Positions 44,564-59,596 of a stretch of DNA of 64,000 bases are shown here, in pieces. The translations under genes and the position numbers were made by a program. Source of the DNA: Zoogloea oleivorans (GTDB taxonomy: Bacteria; Pseudomonadota; Gammaproteobacteria; Burkholderiales; Rhodocyclaceae); NCBI GenBank assembly GCA_030157785.1, contig JAOAUC010000055.1:248001-312000 (forward strand). Direction: 5' to 3'. The notes under the pieces were generated by a model that had not been told where the DNA came from, searched no databases, and worked only from the letters and a program-made list of their open reading frames with translations. Position 1 is the first letter of the stretch; each line of letters begins with the position of its first letter.

Positions 44564-47563
44564 ATGACGGCTACCAAGCCAGAGATGAAGATGCCCGAGT
44601 TGCTGATCTTCGCCAGATATCTGGCTATTGGCTTCGTCGGAACGGAGGTGTTTCGGGTGGCCTTCTACCTCGGTACAAACTTCGCTACGGCATTATCCAA
44701 CCTCGGCCTCTTGGTGAAAATAAGCGGAATTCTGGTCGTAACTTTGTTATGCCTGATCTACTCGTTCAAACGGGGTGTGCATCTAATTGCTGCACGTATG
44801 TGCCGCAGTCTTCGACTTGATCTGCTGGCGACCAGCGTTGTCGGCATATGGTTAAACGAATTAGCCTTACCCTGGTTAGACAAGGCCCACTCCTCACTCA
44901 AAAATGCTAATCCCCAGTGGGCGCCCGCACTCCTTCTCTTGCTTTGCGCCGTGCTGTTTTCGCCACTATTACAGCAGTACTGGCCGAGGCGCCAAAGATC
45001 GCTTCCTCAAATGTACTTCATCGCTGATGAGGAAATCAGCGATGAGAATGACGATTTGCTTGCGAACAAGGCTCAAGCTAAGTCGTTCGCCGAGACTGTT
45101 CTCGCCAGTGGAGCCCAGTCGGGAGTTGTATTTGGGGTTGAAGGGCCGTGGGGGGTTGGTAAGACAAGCTTTATCAATCTCGCTGAGCGCTACTGGGCAA
45201 ATGCGGAAGACAGCATCATTGTTTGTCGATTTGAACCTCTTCGGTATGCATCGGAGCCCGACCTTGCGGAACGCCTGATTCGCGATTTGACTGCCGCAAT
45301 CCAACGAAAAGCCTTCGCCCCAGAGTTTCGGCCAGCGGCATCTCGCTACTCCAGACTGATAAAGGGTAAGGCAGATGTGTCGTTCCTCGGGTTCAAACTT
45401 TCTTTAGAGCCGTCACAGGAGACTGTTGACGAATTGCTTGACGATATCGATGAGGTGCTTCGGCGGATCGGCCGCCGTGTAATTATTGTCATCGACGATC
45501 TGGACCGATTGGATGCGAAGACTACCAACAACGTTTTGTTTGCAACGCGAAGGACGTTCAAGCTTTCTCAGGCCACCTATGTTCTCTGCTACGACACCGA
45601 GATACTTGCGCGAAATAAGGAAGAAGATTCGAGGGCGCGGGAGTTTCTTGAAAAGTTTGTGACGGTCAAGCTGAGCTTGTTTGTCGACAGCTCCAGCATT
45701 CGGGACTTCTTGCGAAGGGACTGGCAGCGCTCAGAAAATCAGCTGGGCTCAATTCCTTCAGACACGATGCTAAAGCTTGGAGCTGTACTTAACGAATTGG
45801 CAAACATTCTCGACGGAAAATTGGCGGCGAAGTATTTGCCCCTTGTGGGGGACTTACGCAAGGTCAAGCGCTTCGTGAATGCCATGCTGCTCATGCAAAT
45901 CGAGAAGAGCGACTTGGGTCGAACTGACTTCAATATGCGTGACCTTATTAACCTCATGCTTCTGCATTTGAACTACCCAGGATTGTTCAGAAGTATTTAC
46001 GCCGAAGAGACAGAGAGGCGTTGCGGGGCCTTCTCGGTGTGTCGCGAATACGAAGACAGCAAATCTGTATTCAAGAACTCAACTGGGTTCTTAACGTTAG
46101 TTGCAGAGCATCAAGGAGCTGCAGGTTTTCTTTTAGATCAACTATTCGATGTAACGACATTGGGCCTCAATGATCAAAGTGAGGTAAATGAGGTCATTCT
46201 GGCATCACGTGCTTGCTTTAATCACGGCTCCTTCAGGAATCTGGAGAAGTACCTCAAACTCATTGTGCGATTTGTTACACCGGAGCCGCAGGAGACATTT
46301 GTACTGTATCAAGATGCCGTAGAACGAGTTCGAAATGGGGCATCTATTGCTTCAATTCTAACGTCACCTTATTTTCAATTGGAATCCGCGCATGACCAAT
46401 TCTGGCGGGTACTCGTCAATCAGTCTTATGACTTGAATAGTGCTGTCGCCGAAGATGCGATCGACACGCTCATCGACTATTTGCCGCGCTACTCGACAAT
46501 CGAGGATGATGATCGCGGATTGCGACCGAGGTCGATCTACTCTCTGATACGGCTCTTAGATCGTGCTGGCTGGGGAAGGACATCGGGTCGGCGTCTCCCG
46601 AACATCAAAGAAAATATCATAGAGATTTCATGGCGGATCTTCGGAGAACACTCCTATAAGGGTAGAGGCCTCCTTCACCGCCTTGTCCGAAGCGATCGTG
46701 GCGTACTCGGCTGGAACGACCTCATGATATTTAGGCTTCAATGTTCAGCAGATCGCCAAGGACAAGTGTACAACCTGCATTCAGCCCTCATTGCTCATGG
46801 TGATATGAATGCTGAGACAACCGGTTTGGTCAGCAAACTCGCAATTGCGGGGATGAGAAGATTGTCTCAGGAGGTTTTTGCACTATTTAAAAAAACCTAC
46901 ATTGAACCGCAGCGGAACTTTCTTTCAGAAGTCAGCGATGCCCCAGCTGAAGCATTTCTTGGCGAAGCTAAATTGCAACTTGTCCTGCAGGCATCAATCG
47001 GAGATCAATCTGAGCAAGGTGCTGCTTCACTTGATCGGCTTGTTTCTTCGGCGCGCTCGGTCGTCAAAGTATTCGTGATCTACCAGTTGAGCAATCGGCT
47101 GCCCCCAAATGGGTCAGGTGTGGGCTGCGGTTATTACGACGAGTGCGGGGGGGGCGATGGTGGTGGTATTGCCAAGTTAATGAATGAGTATGTATTTGGC
47201 GTTTGCTTCAATCCCGACACCCATGAAGATAACGTCTTTCATTTCCTCAACCACTGTCTGTCACATTTGAGAAACTCTTTCTTCTCGGACGATAATGAAG
47301 AAGGCTATTTTGCGTTGAAGGCTGAACTTCCCGGAGGTCTTGATCCGAAAGAGATGGGACTGTACTGGAGTCAGTACGGGCAACTCATTCGCCAGCGAAT
47401 TCAGAGTATCGAAGAGCGATATGTAGTCACATCCAACTACACAGCTTCATATAGCAAAGACCTGGATGGAGTTTTCACCGTGCTTGATGAATTGTCTGAC
47501 GAAGCAACAGCTGTTGAGAGGGGGGGCGAGCAGCTTCTGACGAACCCGTCCTTAACAGGATAG
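44564..47563 (+). CDS. Membrane-anchored KAP-family P-loop NTPase
   Basis: 999 residues. The N-terminal 140 residues hold about four transmembrane helices (near 12-35, 48-68, 85-100 and 120-138). The KAP NTPase follows with Walker A EGPWGVGKTS (193-202) and Walker B VIIVIDDLDRLD (306-317). KAP proteins typically have helices inserted in or near the P-loop domain and act at the membrane. The long C-terminal half is helical with a Gly-rich CGYYDECGGGDGGG insertion. Good ribosome-binding site (GAGGAAAAATAG before the ATG). Many KAP NTPases lie in defence islands, and Kiwa- or Avs-like roles have been proposed for related genes; the activity here is unknown. Confidence 0.88.
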   Translation: MTATKPEMKMPELLIFARYLAIGFVGTEVFRVAFYLGTNFATALSNLGLLVKISGILVVTLLCLIYSFKRGVHLIAARMCRSLRLDLLATSVVGIWLNELALPWLDKAHSSLKNANPQWAPALLLLLCAVLFSPLLQQYWPRRQRSLPQMYFIADEEISDENDDLLANKAQAKSFAETVLASGAQSGVVFGVEGPWGVGKTSFINLAERYWANAEDSIIVCRFEPLRYASEPDLAERLIRDLTAAIQRKAFAPEFRPAASRYSRLIKGKADVSFLGFKLSLEPSQETVDELLDDIDEVLRRIGRRVIIVIDDLDRLDAKTTNNVLFATRRTFKLSQATYVLCYDTEILARNKEEDSRAREFLEKFVTVKLSLFVDSSSIRDFLRRDWQRSENQLGSIPSDTMLKLGAVLNELANILDGKLAAKYLPLVGDLRKVKRFVNAMLLMQIEKSDLGRTDFNMRDLINLMLLHLNYPGLFRSIYAEETERRCGAFSVCREYEDSKSVFKNSTGFLTLVAEHQGAAGFLLDQLFDVTTLGLNDQSEVNEVILASRACFNHGSFRNLEKYLKLIVRFVTPEPQETFVLYQDAVERVRNGASIASILTSPYFQLESAHDQFWRVLVNQSYDLNSAVAEDAIDTLIDYLPRYSTIEDDDRGLRPRSIYSLIRLLDRAGWGRTSGRRLPNIKENIIEISWRIFGEHSYKGRGLLHRLVRSDRGVLGWNDLMIFRLQCSADRQGQVYNLHSALIAHGDMNAETTGLVSKLAIAGMRRLSQEVFALFKKTYIEPQRNFLSEVSDAPAEAFLGEAKLQLVLQASIGDQSEQGAASLDRLVSSARSVVKVFVIYQLSNRLPPNGSGVGCGYYDECGGGDGGGIAKLMNEYVFGVCFNPDTHEDNVFHFLNHCLSHLRNSFFSDDNEEGYFALKAELPGGLDPKEMGLYWSQYGQLIRQRIQSIEERYVVTSNYTASYSKDLDGVFTVLDELSDEATAVERGGEQLLTNPSLTG

Positions 47564-47733
47564 AGCAGACATTGAGCCCACTTAACAGATTTGGAATGCT
47601 CGGCGTTTTTGAGACATCTACGTCAGTCGATTGCCCCGATACCGATTTTTCAACTAAAAATGGCTGCAATGCACCACGTTGCAACCGCTCAAGCGGAAAG
47701 AACTGGGTGACCGCTTTGGCTGACACCCCCCCA

Positions 47734-48618
47734 TCACCCAAACACCCCCTCCAAATACCCCAACAACACCTTGATCCTCGCCGGCTGATACCGCCGGCTC
47801 GGATACGCCACATACAGCGGCGACGGCTCGCCCCGTGCGTCCGGGAACAGATCCACCAGCCGCCCGGCTTCCAGATCGCCCTCCACATCGAGCCGTGATT
47901 TGTAGGCGATGCCGTGGCCTTGCACGGCCCAGTGGCGCACCAGGGCGCCGTCGTCGGCGGCGCGGTCGCCGCTGACGGTGACGTCGCGTTGCTGGCCCTG
48001 GTGGAAGAGGCGCCAGCGGTTGAACAGTTCGCCGTTGCGATAGAAGCAGATACAGTTGCGGCGGGCCAGTTCTTCGACGCTGTCGGGCTGGCCGTGGCGG
48101 GCGAGGTAGTCGGGCGAGGCGACGAGCACGCGGGTGTTGTCGCACAGCTTGCGGCCGATGAGGTTGGAATCCTGCGAGAGGCCGTAGCGCAGGACGAGGT
48201 CGATGGGGTTGCGGTAGAGGTCGATGAGGCCGTCCGACAGGTGCATGACGAGGCGCAGTTGCGGGTGGCGCTGGCGGAAGTGTTCGAGCAGGGTGTCGAG
48301 GCGGTCGCGGCCGAGGTCGGAGGGCACGCCGATGTGGATCTCGCCGGAGAGTTGTTCGCGCCCTTGCTTGAGCACCGCGAGGCCTTCTTCGAGGGCCTGC
48401 TGGGACTGGATGCAATAGACGAGAAAATCTTCGCCGGCCTGGGTGAGGCGCAGGGAGCGCGTGGAGCGCTCGAAGAGCTGGCTGTCCACGCGCTGTTCGA
48501 GGCGTTTGAGGGCGGCGCTGGCGGCGGCTGCCGTCATGCCCAGGGCCCGCCCGGCGGCGCTGATGTTGGTGAGCTCGCTCACCCGGATGAAGAGCTGGAC
48601 GTCGGCGAGATGAATCAT
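47734..48618 (-). CDS. LysR-family transcriptional regulator
   Basis: 294 residues from the ATG at 48618, with GAGG seven bases upstream. N-terminal helix-turn-helix (LTNISAAGRALGMTAAAASAALKRLEQRV) and a C-terminal effector domain. It is divergent, 102 bases away, from an Old Yellow Enzyme gene, which it very likely controls through that gap (ATCAAA/TTTGAT half sites near 48619-48665). Its last 289 bases are duplicated at 39666-39939, so this intact copy may carry a replacement 3' end brought in by the island. Confidence 0.93.
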   Translation of the reverse strand: MIHLADVQLFIRVSELTNISAAGRALGMTAAAASAALKRLEQRVDSQLFERSTRSLRLTQAGEDFLVYCIQSQQALEEGLAVLKQGREQLSGEIHIGVPSDLGRDRLDTLLEHFRQRHPQLRLVMHLSDGLIDLYRNPIDLVLRYGLSQDSNLIGRKLCDNTRVLVASPDYLARHGQPDSVEELARRNCICFYRNGELFNRWRLFHQGQQRDVTVSGDRAADDGALVRHWAVQGHGIAYKSRLDVEGDLEAGRLVDLFPDARGEPSPLYVAYPSRRYQPARIKVLLGYLEGVFG

Positions 48619-48720
48619 TATCAAACCTCATTTGATAGTTCATCAAAGTCTAGCCCAATTATCAAACGGGCCGCCCGGCTCTAGACTCGGCGCCATTCCC
48701 TCCACTTTGCGAGCCCTGCC

Positions 48721-49836
48721 ATGACCACCCCGCTCTTCCAGCCCTTTGCCCTCGGCGCCCTCACGCTGGCCAACCGCATCGTGATGCCGCCGCTGACCCG
48801 CGCCCGCGCCAGCCAGCCGGGCGATGTGCCCAACGCCATGAATGCCGCGTATTACGCCCAGCGCGCCAGCGCCGGCCTGATCATTGCCGAGGCCACCGAC
48901 ATTTCGCCGGATGCCAAGGGCTATTCGCTGACGCCGGGCATTTACAGCGCGGCGCAGATTGCCGGCTGGCGCGGGGTAACCGACGCGGTGCATGCAGCAG
49001 GCGGGCGCATCTTTTTGCAGATCTGGCATTGCGGCCGCACGTCCCACGCGCACTTTCACGGCGGCGCGCTGCCGGTGGCGCCGTCGGCGGTGCCCTTTGC
49101 GGGCCAGATCTGGCTCGCCGGGCCGGACGGCAAGGGCGGCATGGTGGATTGCCCGACGCCCCGCGCCCTCGCCATCGACGAGATTCCGGCCATCGTGGCG
49201 GATTTTCGCCAGGCGGCGCTCAACGCCATCGCGGCGGGCTTTGACGGGGTGGAGATCCACGCCGCCAACAGTTATTTGATCGACCAGTTCCTGCGCAGCA
49301 CGTCTAACCAGCGCAATGACGCCTACGGCGGCAGCCGCGAAAACCGCCTGCGCTTTTTGCGCGAGGTGGTGGATGCGGTGATTGGCGCGATTGGCGCCGA
49401 GCGCACCGGCGTGCGCCTGTCGCCGCGCAACACCAGCCGCGGCATGGATTGCCCGGACAGCATCCCCACCGCGGTGGCCGCCGCAGCGCTGTTGAGCGAA
49501 CGCGGCGTGGCTTACCTGCACACCAACGAGCCGGAAGAAAACCCGCCGTCCGAAGCCGCCGAGGCCTGCCGCATTGCGCTGCGCGCGGCCTTCCCCGGCC
49601 CGATGATCGTCGCCGGCGCCTACACCAAGGCGCGGGCCGAGGAAGTCATCGGCAAGGGTCAGGCCGATCTGGTGGCCTTTGGCCGCCCCTTCATCGCCAA
49701 CCCCGATCTGCCGGCCCGCCTGCAGCACGGCTGGCCGCTCAACACGCCGGACGCGAGCACCTTTTTTGGCGGTGCGGCCGAGGGCTACATCACTTACCCG
49801 GCCCATGCGGCCAACAGCGAGGCGTGCCCGGCATGA
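48721..49836 (+). CDS. NADH:flavin oxidoreductase, Old Yellow Enzyme family
   Basis: 371-residue FMN enzyme reducing activated alkenes. Family blocks RIVMPPLTRARA, QIWHCGRTSH, VEIHAANSYLIDQFLRSTSNQRNDAYGGSRENR and VAFGRPFIANPDLP are seen; the His-Asn pair in the active site (IHAANSYL region and WHCGR) fits the N-ethylmaleimide reductase (NemA) branch. Its stop overlaps the start of the next oxidoreductase gene. Probably induced by electrophiles through the divergent LysR. Confidence 0.93.
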   Translation: MTTPLFQPFALGALTLANRIVMPPLTRARASQPGDVPNAMNAAYYAQRASAGLIIAEATDISPDAKGYSLTPGIYSAAQIAGWRGVTDAVHAAGGRIFLQIWHCGRTSHAHFHGGALPVAPSAVPFAGQIWLAGPDGKGGMVDCPTPRALAIDEIPAIVADFRQAALNAIAAGFDGVEIHAANSYLIDQFLRSTSNQRNDAYGGSRENRLRFLREVVDAVIGAIGAERTGVRLSPRNTSRGMDCPDSIPTAVAAAALLSERGVAYLHTNEPEENPPSEAAEACRIALRAAFPGPMIVAGAYTKARAEEVIGKGQADLVAFGRPFIANPDLPARLQHGWPLNTPDASTFFGGAAEGYITYPAHAANSEACPA

Positions 49837-50861
49837 AAGCGATTGGCTACAAGCAGCCCGGTTCCATCGACCGGGACGACGCCCTGATCGACATTGAACT
49901 GCCCCGCCCCGTGCCCGGCGGCCGCGACCTGCTGGTGGAGGTGCAGGCGGTGTCGGTGAACCCGGTGGATACCAAGGTGCGCCGCAGCGCCGCCCCGGCC
50001 GAGGGTGAATACAAGGTGCTGGGTTTTGATGCGGTGGGCGTGGTGCGCGAAGTGGGGCCGGACGTGAGCCTGTTTCGCCCCGGCGACGCGGTGTGGTACG
50101 CCGGCGCCATTGACCGCTCGGGCAGCAATGCCGAGTTCCAATTGGTGGATGAACGCCTCGTCGGTCGCAAGCCGACGACCTTGTCGGCAGCCGACGCCGC
50201 GGCCCTGCCGCTGACCGGCATCACCGCGTGGGAACTGTTGTTCGACCGCCTGCAGGTGCCGCTGGCCGGCAGCGGACGGCCGAGCACGCTGCTGATTGTC
50301 GGCGCGGCGGGCGGGGTGGGCTCGATCCTGATCCAGCTGGCCCGCCAGCGCACCGACCTGACGGTGGTGGCGACGGCATCGCGCCCGGAAACCCGCGCGT
50401 GGGTGACGCAGCTGGGTGCCCATCACGTCATCGACCACCGCGAAGCCTTTGCGCCGCAGCTGGCAACGCTCAACTTGCCGCCGGTGGACCAGGTGATCAG
50501 CCTGACCCATACCGACAAGCACTTTGTGCAACTGGTGGATTTGCTGGCCCCGCAGGGCAAGCTGGCGCTGATCGACGACCCGGAGCTGATCGACGTGCGC
50601 TTGCTCAAGCGCAAGAGCCTGAGCCTGCACTGGGAGCTGATGTTCACGCGCTCGCTGTTCCACACCGACGACATGGAGGCGCAACACCGTTTGCTGAATG
50701 CGCTGGCCGACATGGTGGATCAGGGTGCGGTGCGCAGCACGGCACGGGTGAATCTGGGTTTGATCAACGCCGCCAATTTGCGCGCAGCCCACGCGCTGGC
50801 GGAGAGTGGCACGGCGCTGGGGAAGATTGTGCTCGAAGGCTTCGGGGCGGAGGGCGACTGA
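49833..50861 (+). CDS. Zinc-type alcohol dehydrogenase-like/quinone oxidoreductase
   Basis: 342-residue MDR-superfamily NADPH oxidoreductase. GroES-like domain first (VSVNPVDTKVRR), then a Rossmann fold with LLIVGAAGGVGSILIQLARQ. It lacks the zinc-binding Cys/His set, so quinone or enal reduction is more likely than alcohol oxidation. Overlaps the Old Yellow Enzyme gene by four bases. Its TGA stop falls inside the dispersed palindromic repeat (GGGCGACTGAAGTCGCCC), so the last codons are repeat-derived. Confidence 0.9.
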   Translation: MKAIGYKQPGSIDRDDALIDIELPRPVPGGRDLLVEVQAVSVNPVDTKVRRSAAPAEGEYKVLGFDAVGVVREVGPDVSLFRPGDAVWYAGAIDRSGSNAEFQLVDERLVGRKPTTLSAADAAALPLTGITAWELLFDRLQVPLAGSGRPSTLLIVGAAGGVGSILIQLARQRTDLTVVATASRPETRAWVTQLGAHHVIDHREAFAPQLATLNLPPVDQVISLTHTDKHFVQLVDLLAPQGKLALIDDPELIDVRLLKRKSLSLHWELMFTRSLFHTDDMEAQHRLLNALADMVDQGAVRSTARVNLGLINAANLRAAHALAESGTALGKIVLEGFGAEGD

Positions 50862-50992
50862 AGTCGCCCCTACATGATCAGCGGGGGCGACGTGATGGGC
50901 GACTTGTAGGGGCGACTTTAGTCGCCCATCCGCACGTCAATCACAGGCATGCCGTAGACCGGAGTTCGAGGGCGACTGAAGTCGCCCCTACA
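50852..50992. repeat. Cluster of three dispersed palindromes
   Basis: Copies at 50852-50874, 50905-50927 and 50970-50992. The last two form an inverted pair whose spacer resembles that of the element at 31843-31931; the first is a lone arm overlapping the end of the oxidoreductase gene. They fill the gap between convergent genes. Confidence 0.85.
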
Positions 50993-51007
50993 TGAACCCC
51001 CACGCAA

Positions 51008-56575
<5,568 letters not shown>

Positions 56576-56812
56576 ACCGGATTACTGATCACCAAGAGTC
56601 GTCGTCAGATGGTAAGCCGAAGCCGCCCGGTTTTCCACGCGCACAGACAGAAAGGCCCCCACCCGGATATGAAGACATCCTTGCGAAACCGCGCCAGACC
56701 TTCCATGATTAAGCATCGAAGCCACACCGCAGAGCCCGGCATGAGCAAGCCGACACCCCTCAAGATGGCCACCTGATCAGAACACCTCTACAACCATAAT
56801 TGGAGACAAGAC

Positions 56813-57247
56813 ATGCCCAACAGAACACTGCGTCAGGTCGTTGACGGCCAGACCCCCATTTCCGCCCTCGCCGACACCACGGTGCGCGCCGCCGCCGTTG
56901 CGATGGCCAATAAGAAGGTCGGTGCCATTCTGGTGGTCGACGATGAAGGTCTGCTGACCGGCCTGTTTACCGAGCGTGACGTGCTCAACCGGGTTGTCGC
57001 CAAGGGCCTCGATCCGGACAAGACCCCGCTCTCTGCGGTGATGACCGAGAACCTGCTCACCGCGACGCCCGACAAACCCCTCGCCCACGCCCTGCACATG
57101 ATGTTCGAAGGCGGCTTCCGCCACGTGCCGGTCGTAGAGAACGGCAAGCCGGTCGGGATGGTTTCGGCGCGCAACGCCCTGGGCCTGGAAATCTGCCAGT
57201 TCGAAAAGGAACTCAAGGAACGCGACCACATCGCCGAGATTCTCTAA
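56813..57247 (+). CDS. CBS-domain-pair protein
   Basis: 144-residue stand-alone pair of CBS domains (ISALADTTVRAAAVAMANKKVGAILVV and VMTENLLTATPDKPLAHALHMM), which usually binds adenosyl ligands such as AMP, ATP or NAD. Good ribosome-binding site TTGGAG before the ATG. Monocistronic, followed by a terminator. The 237 bases before it to the hybrid kinase gene contain no other gene that I can support. Confidence 0.92.
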   Translation: MPNRTLRQVVDGQTPISALADTTVRAAAVAMANKKVGAILVVDDEGLLTGLFTERDVLNRVVAKGLDPDKTPLSAVMTENLLTATPDKPLAHALHMMFEGGFRHVPVVENGKPVGMVSARNALGLEICQFEKELKERDHIAEIL

Positions 57248-57278
57248 GCATCCGCCAGCCTGCGCTGGCTGTCGTAAC

Positions 57279-57302
57279 GGAAAGCCCCGCGAGGGGCTTT
57301 CC
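57279..57302 (+). terminator. Terminator after the CBS gene
   Basis: GGAAAGCCCC pairs with GGGGCTTTCC around a GCGA loop, followed by TGTTTG. It separates the CBS gene from the riboflavin operon. Confidence 0.7.
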
Positions 57303-57385
57303 TGTTTGCGGGCGAGCCGCACAAACCGCCAGCCGCGGACGGAAATCGCCTAAAATCGCGTTTTCCCTCGAAAAGCCCCCATCCC

Positions 57386-57997
57386 ATGTTCTCCGGAATC
57401 GTTGCCGCCACCGGCCGCATCCTGAGCGTGTCGCCCCTCGAAGATGGCGTGCGCCTCTCGGTAGATGTCGGAGCCCTCGACCTGGACGACGTCCAGCTCG
57501 GCGACAGCATCGCCAACAGCGGCGTGTGCCTCACGGTGGTTGCCCTCGATGGCAACACTGTCCAGTTCGACGTGTCCCGCGAAACCCTCAACTGCACTGT
57601 CGGCCTCGACACGCCGGCCGAGGTGAACCTCGAAAAGGCCCTGCGCCTGGCTGACCGCCTGGGCGGCCACCTGGTCACCGGCCACGTGGACGGTATCGGT
57701 GAAGTCGTGAAGTTCGCCCCGATCGGCGAAAGCCACGAGCTGATCATCCGCGCGCCCGCGGCCCTCGCCGGCTACATCGCCAAAAAAGGCTCGGTCACCA
57801 TCGACGGCGTCAGCCTGACCGTGAACCGCGTCGAAGGCCGCGAGTTTTCGATCAACCTGATCCCCCACACCGTCCAGGTCACCACCCTCAAGCGTCTCGC
57901 CGCCGGCAGTACCGTGAACCTGGAAATCGACCTTATCGCCCGCTACGTGGAACGCATGCAAGCCTGGCGTGACACTGGCGAAGGAGCACCCGCATGA
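57386..57997 (+). CDS. ribE: Riboflavin synthase, alpha chain
   Basis: 203 residues making riboflavin from two lumazines. The N-terminal MFSGIVAATGRI and two homologous barrels (NSGVCLTVVAL and IDGVSLTVNRV) are the classical twofold repeat. First gene of the riboflavin operon, overlapping ribBA by four bases. Confidence 0.96.
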   Translation: MFSGIVAATGRILSVSPLEDGVRLSVDVGALDLDDVQLGDSIANSGVCLTVVALDGNTVQFDVSRETLNCTVGLDTPAEVNLEKALRLADRLGGHLVTGHVDGIGEVVKFAPIGESHELIIRAPAALAGYIAKKGSVTIDGVSLTVNRVEGREFSINLIPHTVQVTTLKRLAAGSTVNLEIDLIARYVERMQAWRDTGEGAPA

Positions 57998-59094
57998 GCG
58001 CACTCGCCCCCATTCAGGAAATCATCGCCGACATCAAGGCCGGCAAAATGGTCGTGCTGGTCGACGAAGAAGACCGCGAAAACGAAGGCGACATTGTCAT
58101 CGCCGCCGAGCACATCACGCCGGAAGCCATCAACTTCATGGCCAAGCACGCCCGCGGCCTGATCTGCCTGACCCTCACCGAAGAGCGCTGCCGCCAGCTG
58201 GGCATCAACCAGATGGCGCGCGACAACCGCAGCCAGTTCAGCACCGCCTTCACGGTGTCGATCGAAGCCGCCGAAGGCGTCACCACCGGCATCTCGGCCG
58301 CCGACCGCGCCCGCACCGTGCAGGCCGCCGTGGCCCGCCACGCCAAGGCCACCGACATCGTCCAGCCCGGCCACATCTTCCCGATCATGGCCAAGCCGGG
58401 CGGCGTGCTGATCCGCGCCGGCCACACCGAAGCCGGCTGCGATCTGTCCGGCATTGCCGGGCTGGAGCCCGCCGCGGTGATCTGCGAGATCATGAACGAC
58501 GACGGCACCATGTCGCGCATGCCCGAGCTGACCGAGTTCGCCAAGACCCACGGCCTCAAGATCGGTGCCATCCGCGATCTGATCGAGTACCGCGCGCGCA
58601 CCGAAAAGCTGGTCGAGAAGGTCAGCGAGAAAACCGTCGATACCGCCCACGGCCCCTTCCGCCTGTGCGCCTTCGAGGACAAGACCTCCGGCGACGTTCA
58701 CCTCGCCATGGTGTACGGCACCATCAATCCGGACGTGGAAAGCCTTGTCCGGGTGCACGAACCCGTATCGGTGCTCGACTTTCTCGACCCGGCCAGCGGT
58801 CGTCACAGCTTCCCGGTCGATACCGCCCTCAGCCATGTCGCCGAGCACGGCAACGGCGTGGTGGTGCTGCTTTACCGTCCGCAAAGCGGTCAGGATCTCC
58901 TCGCCCAGCTCGAAGGCGAACCCGCTGCCGCCCTGCCGGCCCAGAAATGGGATCCGCGCCTGTTCGGCATCGGCGCGCAGATTCTGCGCGAACTCAAGGT
59001 GGGCAAGATGAAGCTGATGGCCAGCCCCCGCAAGATTCCCAGCATGGCCGGTTTCGGCCTGCAAGTCGTTGGCCACCTGCCCGCCGAGGCCTGA
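57994..59094 (+). CDS. ribBA: 3,4-dihydroxy-2-butanone-4-phosphate synthase fused to a degenerate GTP cyclohydrolase II domain
   Basis: 366 residues. The RibB half (1-205) is intact, with the acidic loop [11 protein letters not shown] and the GHTEAGCDL segment. The RibA half (206-366) keeps the fold ([21 protein letters not shown]) but has lost the three zinc cysteines and the GDxxGS.RCDCG loop, so GTP cyclohydrolase II activity is unlikely. Such truncated-activity fusions are known in Beta/Gammaproteobacteria, which then carry a separate ribA. Confidence 0.93.
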   Translation: MSALAPIQEIIADIKAGKMVVLVDEEDRENEGDIVIAAEHITPEAINFMAKHARGLICLTLTEERCRQLGINQMARDNRSQFSTAFTVSIEAAEGVTTGISAADRARTVQAAVARHAKATDIVQPGHIFPIMAKPGGVLIRAGHTEAGCDLSGIAGLEPAAVICEIMNDDGTMSRMPELTEFAKTHGLKIGAIRDLIEYRARTEKLVEKVSEKTVDTAHGPFRLCAFEDKTSGDVHLAMVYGTINPDVESLVRVHEPVSVLDFLDPASGRHSFPVDTALSHVAEHGNGVVVLLYRPQSGQDLLAQLEGEPAAALPAQKWDPRLFGIGAQILRELKVGKMKLMASPRKIPSMAGFGLQVVGHLPAEA

Positions 59095-59125
59095 GCCCGA
59101 CCCCCACTCTTCTCCAGGTAACCCC

Positions 59126-59596
59126 ATGCCCCGCTACGAAAACATCACCGAAATCGAACCGAACCTGGACGGCCGCGGCCTCCGGATCGGCGTCGTCATG
59201 TGCCGCTTCAACCTCGACGTGTGCGAAGGCTTGCTGTCGTCGTGCACCGCCGAGTTGCAGCGCCTTGGCGTTGCCGCCGACGCGATCACCATCGCCACCG
59301 TGCCGGGCGCCCTCGAAGCCCCCCTCACGCTGCAAACCATGGCCAAGAGCGGCCGCTTCGATGCACTGGTCGCCCTTGGCGCCGTGATCCGCGGCGAGAC
59401 CTACCACTTCGAGCTGGTCTCCAACGAGCAGGGCGCCGGCCTCACCCGCGTCACCCTCGACACCGGCGTGCCCATTGCCAACGGCATCCTCACCACCGAG
59501 GACGACGATCAGGCCCTGGCCCGCATGCAGGTGAAGGGCGCCGACTGCGCCCAGGCTGCGGTCGAAATGGCCCGTCTGCTGAAGGCACTGGCATGA
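59126..59596 (+). CDS. ribH: 6,7-dimethyl-8-ribityllumazine synthase
   Basis: 156 residues from the ATG at 59126. Motifs [13 protein letters not shown] and [19 protein letters not shown] (catalytic His) match the family. Overlaps nusB by four bases. Confidence 0.96.
   Translation: MPRYENITEIEPNLDGRGLRIGVVMCRFNLDVCEGLLSSCTAELQRLGVAADAITIATVPGALEAPLTLQTMAKSGRFDALVALGAVIRGETYHFELVSNEQGAGLTRVTLDTGVPIANGILTTEDDDQALARMQVKGADCAQAAVEMARLLKALA

Noticed and set aside
34000-48700. tRNA gene or phage integrase as island anchor
   Set aside because: No tRNA-like sequence with a T-loop consensus and no tyrosine or serine recombinase frame was seen in or beside the island.
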